DNA from: JAGVSR01 sp963750715
GTDB lineage: Bacteria; Pseudomonadota; Alphaproteobacteria; Rhizobiales; Hyphomicrobiaceae
DNA length: 64,000 nucleotides
NCBI GenBank assembly: GCA_963750715.1
Contig: CAVVRP010000010.1
Location: 62,001-126,000, forward strand
Reading direction: 5' to 3'
Below the pieces are notes generated by a model. That model was not told the DNA's origin. It made no database searches and saw only the letters and a program-made list of their open reading frames with translations. Shown piece by piece: positions 44,184 through 54,099 of the stretch (positions within the stretch are counted from its first letter, which is position 1; each line of letters starts with the position of its first letter). Position numbers and translations under genes: made by a program.

Positions 44184-44743
44184 GGCGACAGGGCTGCGCG
44201 CGCTCTAAGGGTAGGTGCGTACAAATTGCGTGCAGCATATTTCTCACTTGGCAGCCAGCGCCTAGGCTACTGCACGTCTGATTTGCCCGCCTTTGCTGAC
44301 GCCGGTCTGAAGTGCAGGCAGGATTGCGATGCAACAAGCACGACGCTGGAATTCTGGAGCCATTACTGCGTTTGTCCGTGGCGCCAGTCGAGCGTCGAGA
44401 CGGACGGCAATTGCAGGGGCATAGACAATGGAATAGACTTGCTAATCTACAGCGACTGAGGGGCTTGCGCCTGCTCGAGTTGCCCTTCGTATTGTCGGGC
44501 GGAGCCGCTGTCATGGCCTTCGGGTAAACAGAAGCGCACAAGGCGAAACAAAGCAGCAACGTCCCGCGCCTCAAAACAAGCGCTGGCACCCACTCTAAGG
44601 TGGACAAGCCGTAGCCTGACCCCGAGCCGCCCTCATCAGGTACGCGCCCCGTTGTTTATGCGCAATCCAGATCGGTCATCGTCGTACCCAAATGCAGTAG
44701 ATACTTTGGTCGGCCCGGACCGGAAGAATGGCGGAACACCGCA

Positions 44744-46687
44744 ATGGCAAAAGAGCAAGTCTTCGAACTTTTCGCCCGTTCGTACGACCGGCGCAAAGAA
44801 TCTGAGTACACATTGAAGCAGTACCTGCACGAATGCGGCAGCGACCCCAGCTTGTACGCCAGCGCCGCCGAGCGCATGATGAGTGCGATCGGCGAACCGG
44901 AGTACCTCGACACCTCGAGGGATCCGCGCCTCGGCCGGATATTTATGAACCGAACGCTGAAGATCTATCCTGCGTTCCGGGACTTCTATGGCCTTGAGGA
45001 GACGATCGAGCGCATCGTCGGCTACTTCCGGGCCGCAGCACAAGGGCTCGAGGAGCGCAAGCAGATGCTCTACCTCCTCGGACCCGTCGGCGGCGGCAAG
45101 TCATCGCTCGCCGACCGGCTGAAAGAGTTGATGGAGCGTCAGCCGATTTACGTGCTTAAGGCCGGGGACAGCATCAGCCCGGTGTTCGAGAGCCCACTTG
45201 GGCTGTTCGACCCGTCCACCATGGGGTCTGCCGTACAGGAGAGCTACGGAATCCCTCTCCGCAAGCTCACCGGCGCCTTGAGCCCGTGGGCGGTGAAGCG
45301 GCTCGACGAGTTCGGTGGCGATATCTCAAAGTTCTCGGTCGTCAAGCTTTACCCCTCCAAACTGCGGCAGATCTGCGTCGCCAAGACCGAGCCCGGAGAC
45401 GAGAACAACCAGGACATCTCGTCGCTCGTCGGCAAGGTTGATATCCGGAAGCTCGAGTACTTCGGCCAGGACGACCCCGATGCTTACTCCTACTCGGGTG
45501 GCCTAAATCGCACGACGCAAGGACTCCTAGAGTTCGTCGAGATGTTCAAGGCGCCAATCAAGATGCTGCACCCACTGCTCACGGCAACACAGGACGGAAC
45601 ATACGTCGGCACCGAGAACGTGGGCGCCATGCCCTACCAGGGCATGATCGTCGCGCACTCCAACGAGAGCGAGTGGCAGAGCTTCAGGTCTAACAAGAAC
45701 AACGAGGCTTTTCTCGATCGCATATACGTTGTGACCGTCCCGTACTGCCTGAGGGCAGTGGAGGAGAAGCAGATCTACGAAAAGCTGCTGGTCGCAAGCG
45801 AGCTCTCCGCCGCTCCGTGCGCGCCCGGTACGTTATCAATGCTGGCACAATTCTCGGTGCTGACGCGTCTTAGGGAGCACGAAAATTCTTCGATCTATTC
45901 CAAGATGCGCGTCTACGACGGCGAGAGCCTGAAAGAGAGTGATCCGCAGGCCAAGAGCGTGCAGGAATATCGAGACGCGGCCGGAGTCACCGAGGGATTG
46001 GACGGTGTTTCGACGCGGTTTGCCTATAAGGTACTGTCGGAGACCTTCAACTTCGACACGCGCGAGGTCTCAGCCGACCCCGTGCATTTGATGTACGTTC
46101 TTGAGCAGACGATCCGGCGTGAACAGCTACCGCGTGAGACCGAGGAGCGCTACCTAGAATTCGTCAAGGAGCATCTGGCGCCTCGCTACGCCGATTTTAT
46201 CGGCAACGAGGTCCAGAAGGCATACCTCGAATCCTACAACGACTTCGGTCAGAACCTTTTCGACCGCTATGTTGCCTACGCCGATGCGTGGATCGAGGAC
46301 CATGACTTCAAGGACCCCGATACCGGCCAGCTGATGAGCCGGCAGTTGCTCGATGCCGAGCTGTCGAAGATCGAAAAGCCGGCTGGCATCGCCAACCCGA
46401 AGGACTTCCGCTATGAGGTAGTAAAGTTCTCGCTCAGGGCGCGCGCCAAGAATGGCGGCAAGAACCCCAGCTGGACGTCCTACGAGAAGATCAGGGACGT
46501 CATAGAGCGGCGCATGTTCAGCCAGGTCGAAGAACTGCTGCCGGTCATCAGCTTCGGCGCTAAGAAGGAGGGCGAGACCGAGAAGAAGCACCAGGAGTTC
46601 GTGGCCCGCATGGTTGCACGCGGCTACACTCCCCGACAGGTGCGCCGCCTCGTCGAGTGGTATATGCGGGTGAAAAAGTCCAGCTGA
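44744..46687 (+). CDS. prkA: PrkA-family serine protein kinase (YeaG)
   Basis: 647 residues. AAA-type N-terminal domain with Walker A LLGPVGGGKSSLADRLK, preceded by the PrkA-specific GLEETIERIVGYFRAAAQGL. The middle block (EMFKAPIKMLHPLLTATQDG) and C-terminal kinase-like domain (KDFRYEVVKFSLRARAKNGG) match PrkA. In E. coli YeaG works with YeaH in nitrogen starvation and other stress. It is the first gene of the prkA-yeaH-spoVR operon, 30 bases before yeaH. Full length. Confidence 0.94.
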   Translation: MAKEQVFELFARSYDRRKESEYTLKQYLHECGSDPSLYASAAERMMSAIGEPEYLDTSRDPRLGRIFMNRTLKIYPAFRDFYGLEETIERIVGYFRAAAQGLEERKQMLYLLGPVGGGKSSLADRLKELMERQPIYVLKAGDSISPVFESPLGLFDPSTMGSAVQESYGIPLRKLTGALSPWAVKRLDEFGGDISKFSVVKLYPSKLRQICVAKTEPGDENNQDISSLVGKVDIRKLEYFGQDDPDAYSYSGGLNRTTQGLLEFVEMFKAPIKMLHPLLTATQDGTYVGTENVGAMPYQGMIVAHSNESEWQSFRSNKNNEAFLDRIYVVTVPYCLRAVEEKQIYEKLLVASELSAAPCAPGTLSMLAQFSVLTRLREHENSSIYSKMRVYDGESLKESDPQAKSVQEYRDAAGVTEGLDGVSTRFAYKVLSETFNFDTREVSADPVHLMYVLEQTIRREQLPRETEERYLEFVKEHLAPRYADFIGNEVQKAYLESYNDFGQNLFDRYVAYADAWIEDHDFKDPDTGQLMSRQLLDAELSKIEKPAGIANPKDFRYEVVKFSLRARAKNGGKNPSWTSYEKIRDVIERRMFSQVEELLPVISFGAKKEGETEKKHQEFVARMVARGYTPRQVRRLVEWYMRVKKSS

Positions 46688-46717
46688 GTTGCGGCGTCTT
46701 GCGGTGAGGGCGAGCCA

Positions 46718-47995
46718 GTGCAAATCATCGACCGGCGTCTCAATCCGAAGTCCAAGAGTCTCGGCAATCGCCAGCGCTTCATGCGCCGCGCCAAGACAGA
46801 GATCCGCGCCGCCGTACGCGACGCTTTGAAAAAGCGCAGGGTCAGCGAGGTCGAGGGCAGCGAGAGGATCTCGATCTCCTCGAAGAGCCTGCGCGAGCCC
46901 TCGTTCAGTCTAAGCAGGAATGATGGCTCGCGCGACTTCGTCGTGCCGGGTAACGAGGAGTTCGCTGTCGGCGATACGATTCGTAAGCCCCCGTCGGGCG
47001 GCGGGGCAAGCGGCGCACTGGGCGGTTACGACGACGAGGGCAACGACGACTTCGTCTTCACATTGTCGAAGGAGGAGTTCCTCGAGCTATTCTTCGAGGA
47101 CTTGAAGTTGCCGAAACTGGTCAAAGCGCAATTGAAGACCGTGCGCTCTCACAAGTTCGCCCGCGCCGGCATCACCAAGGCTGGCTCTCCCGCCAAACTC
47201 AACCGCGGTCGCACACTGCGCCACAGCCTCGCACGGCGCGTGGCGCTCAACCGTCCGACACGGGCATCTCTCGACCGGTTGGCGGTCGAGATAGCCGATG
47301 CGGAGGCCGAGACGCCGCGGAATGAGGCGAGAATCGCCGAGTTGCTGGCGAGGCTAAAAAAGATTGTGCATCTCCGCAAGACGATCGCCTACGTCGACCC
47401 TCTAGACCTGCGCTTCAATCGGCACGAGAAGCGACCGAAGCCGACGACACAAGCCGTGATGTTTTGCCTTATGGACGTGTCGGCCTCTATGACCGAACCG
47501 CTAAAGGACATCGCTAAGCGCTTCTTCATGCTGCTCAATGTGTTCCTGTCGCGCCACTACCGCGATGTCGACGTCGTGTTCATCCGCCACACTACGGAGG
47601 CCCAGGAGGTCGACGAGGAGACGTTCTTCAGCGCAACGACAACCGGCGGCACGGTCGTGTCGACGGCGCTCGAGGAAATGCAGCGCATCGTGGCCGAGCG
47701 CTATCCGCTTGGCGATTGGAACATCTACGCGGCGCAAGCCTCCGACGGCCACAACGTCTCTGAGGACATGGAGCGGTGCGTTACCTTGATGGAGAAGACC
47801 TTGCTGCCAGCCTGCCAGTATTTTGCCTACATCGAGGTCGACACGTCGAGTACGCCGTCTAGAAGCGTCATTTGGAATGGCTACTTGCCGCTGGCCGAAC
47901 GCAGCGACCGCTTCGCCATCCGCCACGTGACGAGCCCGGGCGAGATCTATCACGTGTTCCGCGACCTGTTCGCGGCCGAGAAGGCGAACATGTGA
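46718..47995 (+). CDS. yeaH: YeaH/YhbH-family VWA protein (DUF444)
   Basis: 425 residues with a GTG start after GTGAGGG. It opens with the family's MQIIDRRLNPKSKSLGNRQR, has a Gly-rich middle (KPPSGGGASGALGGYDDEGN) and a C-terminal von Willebrand A domain with the MIDAS motif MDVSASMTE and a TTGGTVVSTALEEM block. It is the constant partner of PrkA, probably as target or adaptor. 16 bases separate it from spoVR. Confidence 0.93.
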   Translation: MQIIDRRLNPKSKSLGNRQRFMRRAKTEIRAAVRDALKKRRVSEVEGSERISISSKSLREPSFSLSRNDGSRDFVVPGNEEFAVGDTIRKPPSGGGASGALGGYDDEGNDDFVFTLSKEEFLELFFEDLKLPKLVKAQLKTVRSHKFARAGITKAGSPAKLNRGRTLRHSLARRVALNRPTRASLDRLAVEIADAEAETPRNEARIAELLARLKKIVHLRKTIAYVDPLDLRFNRHEKRPKPTTQAVMFCLMDVSASMTEPLKDIAKRFFMLLNVFLSRHYRDVDVVFIRHTTEAQEVDEETFFSATTTGGTVVSTALEEMQRIVAERYPLGDWNIYAAQASDGHNVSEDMERCVTLMEKTLLPACQYFAYIEVDTSSTPSRSVIWNGYLPLAERSDRFAIRHVTSPGEIYHVFRDLFAAEKANM

Positions 47996-48011
47996 GGAAA
48001 GGGTAGCCTAA

Positions 48012-49568
48012 ATGGCCGAGGTCGCCTCCCCTCATGTGCGCCGGCCCCTGTTCGACGGCCCGGAGTGGACGTTTCAGTTGCTCAAATCGGTCTACGATGC
48101 GATCGAGGACATCGGCGTCGGCGAGATGGGGCTCGACCTGTATCCCAACGCCATCGAGGTAATCACGGCCGAGCAGATGCTCGACGCATATTCCTCGGTT
48201 GGCATGCCGCACATGTACCGGCACTGGTCGTTCGGCAAGCATTTCCTGCAGCATGAGGCGCTCTACCGCAAGGGCGCCAGGACACTCGCTTACGAGCTCG
48301 TCATTAATTCGGACCCCTGCATCAACTACATCATGGAGGAGAACTCCATGACCATGCAGACGCTGGTGCTCGCGCACTCGGCCATGGGCCACAACCACTT
48401 CTTCAAAAACAACGAACAGTTCCGAGCCTGGACGCGGCCGGACGCCATCCTCGACTACCTGGATTTCGCCAAGTCCTATGTGGCACGCTGCGAGGAGAAG
48501 TTCGGTACGGACGCCGTGGAAAGGGTTCTCGATGCCGCGCACGCTTTGATGGCGCAAGGCGTAAGCCGACATCCCGGCGCGCGCAAGGCTGTGTCGTTCG
48601 CGCGTGAGCAGGAGCGCGAGCTGACACGTCGCGAGTATGAGGAGCAGTCCTTCAACGATCTCTGGCGCACCGTCCCCAAGTCGTCTGATGGCAGCGCGGG
48701 TTCACCACCGGCCGATGCCGCCGGAGCGACGGAGGCGGTGTCCTCCGGACTGCCAGAGGAGAACTTCCTCTACTTCCTTGAGAAGTACGCTCCGAAGCTT
48801 AAGGACTGGCAACGCGAGCTGCTGCGCATTGTACGCATGCTTGCTACCTACTTCTATCCGCAGCGCCAGACCAAGCTGATGAACGAGGGCTGCGCGACCT
48901 GGACGCATTACCGCATCCTCAATCGCATGTACGAGAAGGGGCTGCTCACCGATAGTTCGATGCTGGAGTTTCTGCACAGCCACTCGTCGGTCGTCACGCA
49001 GCTGTCGTGGAAGGACCGCCGCTACTCTGGCATTAACCCCTACGCGCTCGGTTTCGCCATGATGCGCGACATCGAGCGTATCGCGACCAAGCCGACGAAG
49101 GAGGATCAGGAGTGGTTCCCAGACGTCGCCGATAGCGACGCGTTGGCGATCTTGAAGCACGTCTGGTGCAATTATCGCGACGAGAGCTTCATCATGCAGT
49201 TCCTGTCGCCCAGGATCATCCGCGATTTCCGCATGTTCGAGGTTAGTGACAAAGCGACGGCGACGAGCATGACAGTCTCTGCCATTCATGATGAGCGCGG
49301 ATACCGCGACATCCGCCGCGCGCTGGCCCATCATTACTCCATTTCGGCACAGGACCCCGATCTAGAGATTGCCGACGCGGATCTCACCGGGTCTCGCCGG
49401 CTGCTCGTCACACATAAGGTCCGCAACGGCGTCCTGTTCGACAAGGGGAACTGCGAGCGCATGCTGTTCTATGTGGCGCGGCTCTGGGGCTATCGCGTCA
49501 AGCTGGTCGAGACCGACGTCGAGAGCGGAAAGACTCTTCGCGAGCATGAGGCCATGCCATTGCCATGA
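48012..49568 (+). CDS. spoVR: SpoVR-family protein (YcgB)
   Basis: 518 residues. SpoVR hallmarks are EQMLDAYSSVGMPHMYRHWS, FGKHFLQHEALYRKGARTLA, YELVINSDPCINYIMEENSM and HSAMGHNHFFKNN. The FLEKYAPKLKDWQRELLRIV and YFYPQRQTKLMNEGCATWTH segments follow. A Gly/Ala-rich insert (about residues 225-245) is normal variation. The role in non-sporing bacteria is unsettled, but it is nearly always the third member of this operon, linked to general stress or stationary phase. Confidence 0.94.
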   Translation: MAEVASPHVRRPLFDGPEWTFQLLKSVYDAIEDIGVGEMGLDLYPNAIEVITAEQMLDAYSSVGMPHMYRHWSFGKHFLQHEALYRKGARTLAYELVINSDPCINYIMEENSMTMQTLVLAHSAMGHNHFFKNNEQFRAWTRPDAILDYLDFAKSYVARCEEKFGTDAVERVLDAAHALMAQGVSRHPGARKAVSFAREQERELTRREYEEQSFNDLWRTVPKSSDGSAGSPPADAAGATEAVSSGLPEENFLYFLEKYAPKLKDWQRELLRIVRMLATYFYPQRQTKLMNEGCATWTHYRILNRMYEKGLLTDSSMLEFLHSHSSVVTQLSWKDRRYSGINPYALGFAMMRDIERIATKPTKEDQEWFPDVADSDALAILKHVWCNYRDESFIMQFLSPRIIRDFRMFEVSDKATATSMTVSAIHDERGYRDIRRALAHHYSISAQDPDLEIADADLTGSRRLLVTHKVRNGVLFDKGNCERMLFYVARLWGYRVKLVETDVESGKTLREHEAMPLP

Positions 49569-50012
49569 GACCGCAAAACCGGCCGCTAATGTTGGAGCCG
49601 GCCCTGGACGCCGAGACGCAATCATAATCGTTTAAGTTGTCAGCGGGCTAGAACTTCAACAGTCTGCGAGCGCCAAATCACAGGCGTCTGGACGCGCCGA
49701 GGCCACACAGCTGGTACGCTAGGTAGCTAATGTAACATTCAGACGACAGCAGGACGATTCCAATGATCAGATTGATGCGATTGCTCGCTGCCTCTCTACT
49801 CTTGCGGCCGCTCACAGGAGCCAATCTGCTTCCATGCCTCCTCCAGCGCTGGGATCTAATTGAAGCCGATTGGCCGCGTTTATGAAGGACGTCGCCAAGA
49901 CGTTGCACTCGTGAAGCGCTGCTCTTCGGAAGGTGACGGCGGACCGTAGGGCTGAACTGTGCACGTCACCAAAACTGTGTTATAGGCAACCTACAGAACA
50001 ATCGGGAGACGC
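49569..50012. other. Intergenic stretch with weak small ORFs
   Basis: About 440 bases after spoVR. A plus-strand frame from ATG 49763 gives a 40-residue peptide with a leader-like start (MIRLMRLLAASLLLRPLTGA). A minus-strand frame ending at 49678 has a hydrophobic tail (INLIIGIVLLSSECYISYLA). Neither has supporting context. Confidence 0.3.
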
Positions 50013-50240
50013 ATGATGGCTACTCAGATTGTCATGAACCGCAGCGGTGATGCGCGCTACGAATTCAGCGCCACAGACAATGCAGCTATAGCCCGCGCGG
50101 AGCGACGCTTCCAGGCACTCACGGGCGAGGGTTTTCGTGCCGTAGCTCTCGGCAAGGATGGGACCCCGGGGCAGTTGCTTCGCGAATTTGATCCGAGTAT
50201 CGAAGAGACCCTGTTCTTCCCTCAGTTGCAAGGCGGATGA
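50013..50240 (+). CDS. Small conserved hypothetical protein (75 aa)
   Basis: Starts ATG 50013 (an ATG at 50016 is equally possible) after CGGGAGACGC. It reads MMATQIVMNRSGDARYEFSA, TDNAAIARAERRFQALTGEG, FRAVALGKDGTPGQLLREFD, then PSIEETLFFPQLQGG. The ERFxxLTGxGFxA...REFDPxxEETLFxPxLxGG pattern is one I associate with short rhizobial proteins of unknown role, often paired with a second small gene. The stop overlaps the next start (ATGA), so they are coupled. Confidence 0.65.
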   Translation: MMATQIVMNRSGDARYEFSATDNAAIARAERRFQALTGEGFRAVALGKDGTPGQLLREFDPSIEETLFFPQLQGG

Positions 50241-50722
50241 CACGGACTATCCAGCTTCTGTTGCGTGGCGCGCGCAATGGAGTGCTGGCCTTTGTGGCTC
50301 GGGTGGTCCGCAATAGACAATCGGACGATGCGATTGCGCCCTTCCGGCCTTCGTCTCTCAGGGCGCACTTCCGCCTACGGCTCGACCATCATGGTACTTA
50401 TGAGGCTCGGGAGCGGGGCATGCGATTGCTCATGGCCAACTTGACGGCAGCGCAACGAGAGCAGCTCGATCGTTATGGATATTTCGATGTCATCGGTGGG
50501 GAGACGGGTCGGCGCTATCGGATACGCTTCGGCCGGGAGCTGAATGTCGATGAACTCGACGACTTCGGCAAACGCATTAGCAGCTGGTGCTTCCTTCCCG
50601 AGGGCGACCTTGTCACGGGGGACGTGATGCTCTCCCAGAAGGTGGCCCTCGAAACATTCGAAAGAGAGGCGCTCCGAGTGTCCAATAGGCTTGGTGCAAG
50701 CCTGCGCGCCACGGGCCCGTAG
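50237..50722 (+). CDS. Conserved hypothetical protein (161 aa)
   Basis: ATG 50237 overlaps the stop of the preceding gene. The N-terminal half is basic, and the C-terminal half has the conserved-looking block LTAAQREQLDRYGYFDVIGG, ETGRRYRIRFGRELNVDELD and SWCFLPEGDLVTGDVMLSQK. Members of this type travel with the small protein at 50013 in rhizobia and sometimes near phage-like or plasmid genes. No catalytic motif or membrane helix was seen. Function unknown. Confidence 0.6.
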   Translation: MTRTIQLLLRGARNGVLAFVARVVRNRQSDDAIAPFRPSSLRAHFRLRLDHHGTYEARERGMRLLMANLTAAQREQLDRYGYFDVIGGETGRRYRIRFGRELNVDELDDFGKRISSWCFLPEGDLVTGDVMLSQKVALETFEREALRVSNRLGASLRATGP

Positions 50723-50826
50723 GGCACCGACGGCGTCTGCATGAAATGCAGCGGAGAGGTCGTCGCCCGGGCGACGTGCCGATGAAGGCAGCGCCCAGTT
50801 AATGCGACGTGATGAAGGCGCGAGTC

Positions 50827-51111
50827 ATGAGTGCAATCCGCACGGTGCACGTCCGCATCGAGGGCCGCGTCCAGGGCGTCGGCTACCGAGCCTGGGTCGA
50901 AACTACGGCTTTGGCGTTAGGTCTGAGTGGATGGGTAAGTAACCGTCATGACCGCTCGGTCAAGGCGGTATTTCAGGGTCCACCCGAACGGGTCTCCGAC
51001 ATGTTGCGCCGCTGCGAGCAGGGACCGCCAGCCGCGCGCGTCACTCGCGTCGACGTACTGGGCGAATGCGTTGGCGTCTACCATGGCTTCGAGGTGCGCC
51101 GAACCGCCTGA
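50827..51111 (+). CDS. acyP: Acylphosphatase
   Basis: 94 residues from ATG 50827 (a GTG/ATG at 50809-50812 would add a few). The active-site loop is VRIEGRVQGVGYRAWVETTA, with the catalytic Arg in GVGYRAW, and the second motif is GLSGWVSNRHDRSVKAVFQG, with the catalytic Asn. It hydrolyses acyl phosphates such as carbamoyl- and acetyl-phosphate in the cytoplasm. Normal size and complete. Confidence 0.92.
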   Translation: MSAIRTVHVRIEGRVQGVGYRAWVETTALALGLSGWVSNRHDRSVKAVFQGPPERVSDMLRRCEQGPPAARVTRVDVLGECVGVYHGFEVRRTA

Positions 51112-51312
51112 TTCAGTTCCGAGCTACACATGAAGTCGCGCGCAGGGAGCATAAGAATCTCGCCTCCTGGCACCTCACCGTTCTAGTCTGGACGAGAAAG
51201 AGCACTTGGCGGAAGGTGTCCGCTGATCCGGAGGCGTAGCTCCAGTTGATTGCCAGTCGTAGAATAATCTCTCTCTATTGGAAATTGGGAGAAGACGAAG
51301 CGGTGGGAACTG

Positions 51313-53199
51313 ATGAGTAAGAATCCTCTGCGCGTCCCGAATGCGGCCATCATGGGGGCGCTGGGCGTAGTTTATGGCGACATAGGAACAAGTCCCCTTT
51401 ATGCGTTTAAGGAAGCCGTCAGGGCATCCAGTGGAGGGAGCGCTCCAACCCCGGAAACCGTTCTCGGTATCGTCTCGCTTGTTCTGTGGGCCTTGATTAT
51501 TATCGTCTCGCTGAAATACGCGATCCTTATCCTCAATGCCGATAATCGTGGTGAAGGCGGCATTGTTGCTCTGCTTGCTGTCTTGGGAGTTCAAACGGCC
51601 CAGCCCGGGACGTGGCGCGGTGTGCTCCTCATACTCGGACTTATAGGTGCCGCGTTGCTCTATGGCGACGGGGCGATCACTCCGGCCATCTCTGTTCTGA
51701 GCGCGGTTGAAGGCCTCAAGGTCGACGCCCCGAGCTTAGCCCCTCTCGTCGTCCCAATAACTGTCGGCATTCTTCTCGCCCTCTTCGTTGTCCAGCAGAA
51801 GGGCACGGGCTTCATTGGCAACCTGTTCGGCCCAGTCATGCTGGCTTGGTTTGTTGTCCTCGCGGTCTTGGGCATCGCGAGCATCCTCCGCGCACCAGCG
51901 GTCCTAGCGGCGATCAGTCCCCACCACGGTTTCCACTTTCTGACCCACGTAACCCCCGCGGTCAGCTTCGCAGTCCTCGGCGCCGTGTTTCTCGCCGTCA
52001 CCGGCGGCGAAGCAATGTACGCCGATATGGGGCACTTCGGGCGGACACCAATCCGTGTAGCTTGGTTCGCAATTGTTCTTCCGTGTCTCATGCTGAACTA
52101 CTTCGGACAAGGTGCGTTGCTTTTGACGGACCCCGCAGCGATCGAAAGCCCGTTTTTCCGGCTCGGCCCGAGTCGGTCCATTATCTCCTCGTGACGTTCG
52201 CCACGGCAGCGACGGTTATTGCTTCCCAGTCGATAATATCCGGCGCCTTTTCCCTCACTCAGCAAGCAATACAGCTCGGCTTCTTGCCGAGCATGCGTGT
52301 GCTGCATACTGAGAGTGAGGAGCGGGGGCAGATTTATGTGCCTCTAGTGAATTGGTTGCTCGCTCTTGTCACACTTGGCGCAGTCGTTGGATTTGGCTCA
52401 TCAGAAAAGCTAGCAGGCGCCTACGGCGTTGCGGTGTCTCTGCTTATGGCGATAACGACGCTCCTCGCGTCGTTTATCGCTCTGCGGTGGGGCTACAGCC
52501 CCATTCTGGTTGCTGCCGCCAATGGCTTCTTCTTGATGGTAGACTTGATTTTCTTTTCCGCGAATTCGATCAAGCTATTCGAAGGCGGTTGGTTCCCCCT
52601 CCTACTTGCGGCAATCGTCGTGTTCCTCATGCTGACATGGCGAACCGGACAAAGGCTGATCGAGCAGGCGCGATCCCAGCTTCGACAAAGTGAAGATCAG
52701 TTCTTACTGGCTCTGATCACAACTCCGCCGGTGCGCCTCCCTGGAACTGCTGCCTTCCTAACACCCGCCACGGTCGGCGTTCCGCTAATCCTCGCCCACC
52801 ACATGAGGCACACGCACGCTCTGCATGAGCGGGTCCTGTTTGTGTCGGTCCGCACGACGGAGTCACCGCGAGAACCATTTGAGAAGCGGTTCGAAATCAA
52901 TCCCGTTAGCGAGCAACGTAATGCGAATTATCTTATACTTCGGATTTATGGAGAGCCCCAATGTTCCCGCAGCACTGCAACTCGCGGTCAGTCGCGGTGT
53001 CGTTGACGAAATAGACGTTCGCGACATTTCCTACTACCTTGGCCGGGAGACGATTATTCCGAGCAAGCATGTGCCTGGAATGGCGAAATGGAGAGAGGAA
53101 ATCTACGCCTTCGTAAAGCGTAACGCTGAACGATCTGCCGCTTACTTCAGCATTCCCGCCACCCAGGTCATCGAGATCGGAATTGAAATAGATCTTTGA
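51313..53199 (+). CDS. kup: Kup-type potassium uptake protein (two frameshifts)
   Basis: KUP/HAK/KT potassium-proton symporter of the inner membrane, about 12 helices and a cytoplasmic tail. The first part (NAAIMGALGVVYGDIGTSPL, ADNRGEGGIVALLAVLG, LLYGDGAITPAISVLSAVEG) is typical. At CCC 52167-52169 a missing base shifts the frame; it resumes as SVHYLLVTFATAATVIASQS then IISGAFSLTQQAIQLGFLPS. Near 52914 one extra base intervenes before RIILYFGFMESPNVPAALQL and the family C-terminus. Repaired length is about 628 residues, as expected. Two errors in one gene again suggest base-calling faults. Confidence 0.87.
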
Positions 53200-53300
53200 C
53201 GCCTGTCCAGCAGGCCAAAGTCTACACATGATGAATCTGGCGCGACATACCCCCCTTGAGTTCGGAGCGACCCAGGACGAGAGCGAGAAGCAGTATGTGG

Positions 53301-53714
53301 TCAGCACCAGCTGCGCGCCGGCAAGAATCCGGCCTCGATGAGCGCAAAGAGCGACACTGGCAGCAGGCTCCAATACACCACGTGCTCGATTGGAGAAAAA
53401 TCCGCGAAATCTCCGAACCACCCAAAATGCGACGCGGCCATCATTATCACCGTACGCGCCCCGGCCGTGTATCCGATCCACCTTGGTCGAGTGCGATGGT
53501 TCAGTCGCTTCACGGTGATCGTCGTCAACGGTACAACCGACAGCAACGTACACAGCAAGACCGCGAAGTCTGCCCCGTCGGTCGCCTCGCCCATTGCTTC
53601 CTTGATCGCGAAACGACCGAGGCCGCACACGAGCACAATAGTTGCGAAACCAAACCAATAACCAGTGCGCGAGATGTGGCCGGTGACTTCCGAGAACAAG
53701 CGGCCAAGGTACAT
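53301..53714 (-). CDS. DUF805-family membrane protein
   Basis: About 137 residues from ATG 53714. It starts YLGRLFSEVTGHISRTGYWF (the GRIsR..yW motif of DUF805) and has four hydrophobic segments. It contains the VKRLNHRTRPRWIGY block that corresponds to VKRLHDxgrSgw. The usual GTPGxNRYG tail is replaced by LPARSWC, so the end may be altered by an indel. Inner-membrane protein of unknown function. A terminator-like hairpin stands about 90 bases upstream in its leader. Confidence 0.7.
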   Translation of the reverse strand: MYLGRLFSEVTGHISRTGYWFGFATIVLVCGLGRFAIKEAMGEATDGADFAVLLCTLLSVVPLTTITVKRLNHRTRPRWIGYTAGARTVIMMAASHFGWFGDFADFSPIEHVVYWSLLPVSLFALIEAGFLPARSWC

Positions 53715-53805
53715 GCTGCACTTCCTCTGGTGGCCGCAAAGCCGGAGTGGCTGGGCGCGTTCGGAGATATCTGCATCAGCTGCATGGCGACGTGCTTGCT
53801 GGATT

Positions 53806-53853
53806 AAAAAAAGAGGGACCCGGTCTGCCACGGGGGAGATGGCTCCGGGTCCC
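53806..53853 (-). terminator. Minus-strand intrinsic terminator or attenuator before the DUF805 gene
   Basis: GGGACCCGG at 53845-53853 (read on the minus strand) pairs with CCGGGTCCC at 53815-53823 and is followed by TCTTTTTTT. Any transcript from the 53860-54090 region toward the DUF805 gene would meet this stop, so it either ends a small RNA or attenuates the gene. 53854-54022 shows no other feature. Confidence 0.55.
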
Positions 53854-54022
53854 CATCGGCAGACGGGGGAGGCGTCTGGGCGGCCGTCTGCGAGACCTGA
53901 ATTCGGCAGGAAGTTCTAAAGGTGGAGGATGCCCTTTGAGCTTCAGACCGGGTTCAGGGGCTGTCTTAAAATCAACCTAGGCGCCTCAGCACTAGAACTG
54001 AAATATCGCTTCGGTTATGTTT

Positions 54023-54041
54023 CCATAGCTATCGGCTATGG
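54023..54041. promoter_or_regulatory. LysR-type operator 1 (before the LysR gene)
   Basis: CCATAGC-TATCG-GCTATGG, a perfect 7-bp palindrome with a 5-base spacer, containing the T-N11-A LysR signature. It is 59 bases before the regulator's ATG and fits autoregulation. Near-identical palindromes occur at 57181 and 58126. Confidence 0.72.
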
Positions 54042-54099
54042 GATGACAATTGCCGGTGCTTCCAATCGTTGAGAGTCTCTGGAGAGTCGGGTCCTCGAA

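Noticed and set aside
44032..44607. 191-codon minus-strand frame starting with a hydrophobic segment
   Set aside because: After the leader-like start the sequence is Arg/Cys-rich nonsense. A frame change gives only a short tail, so no gene can be supported.
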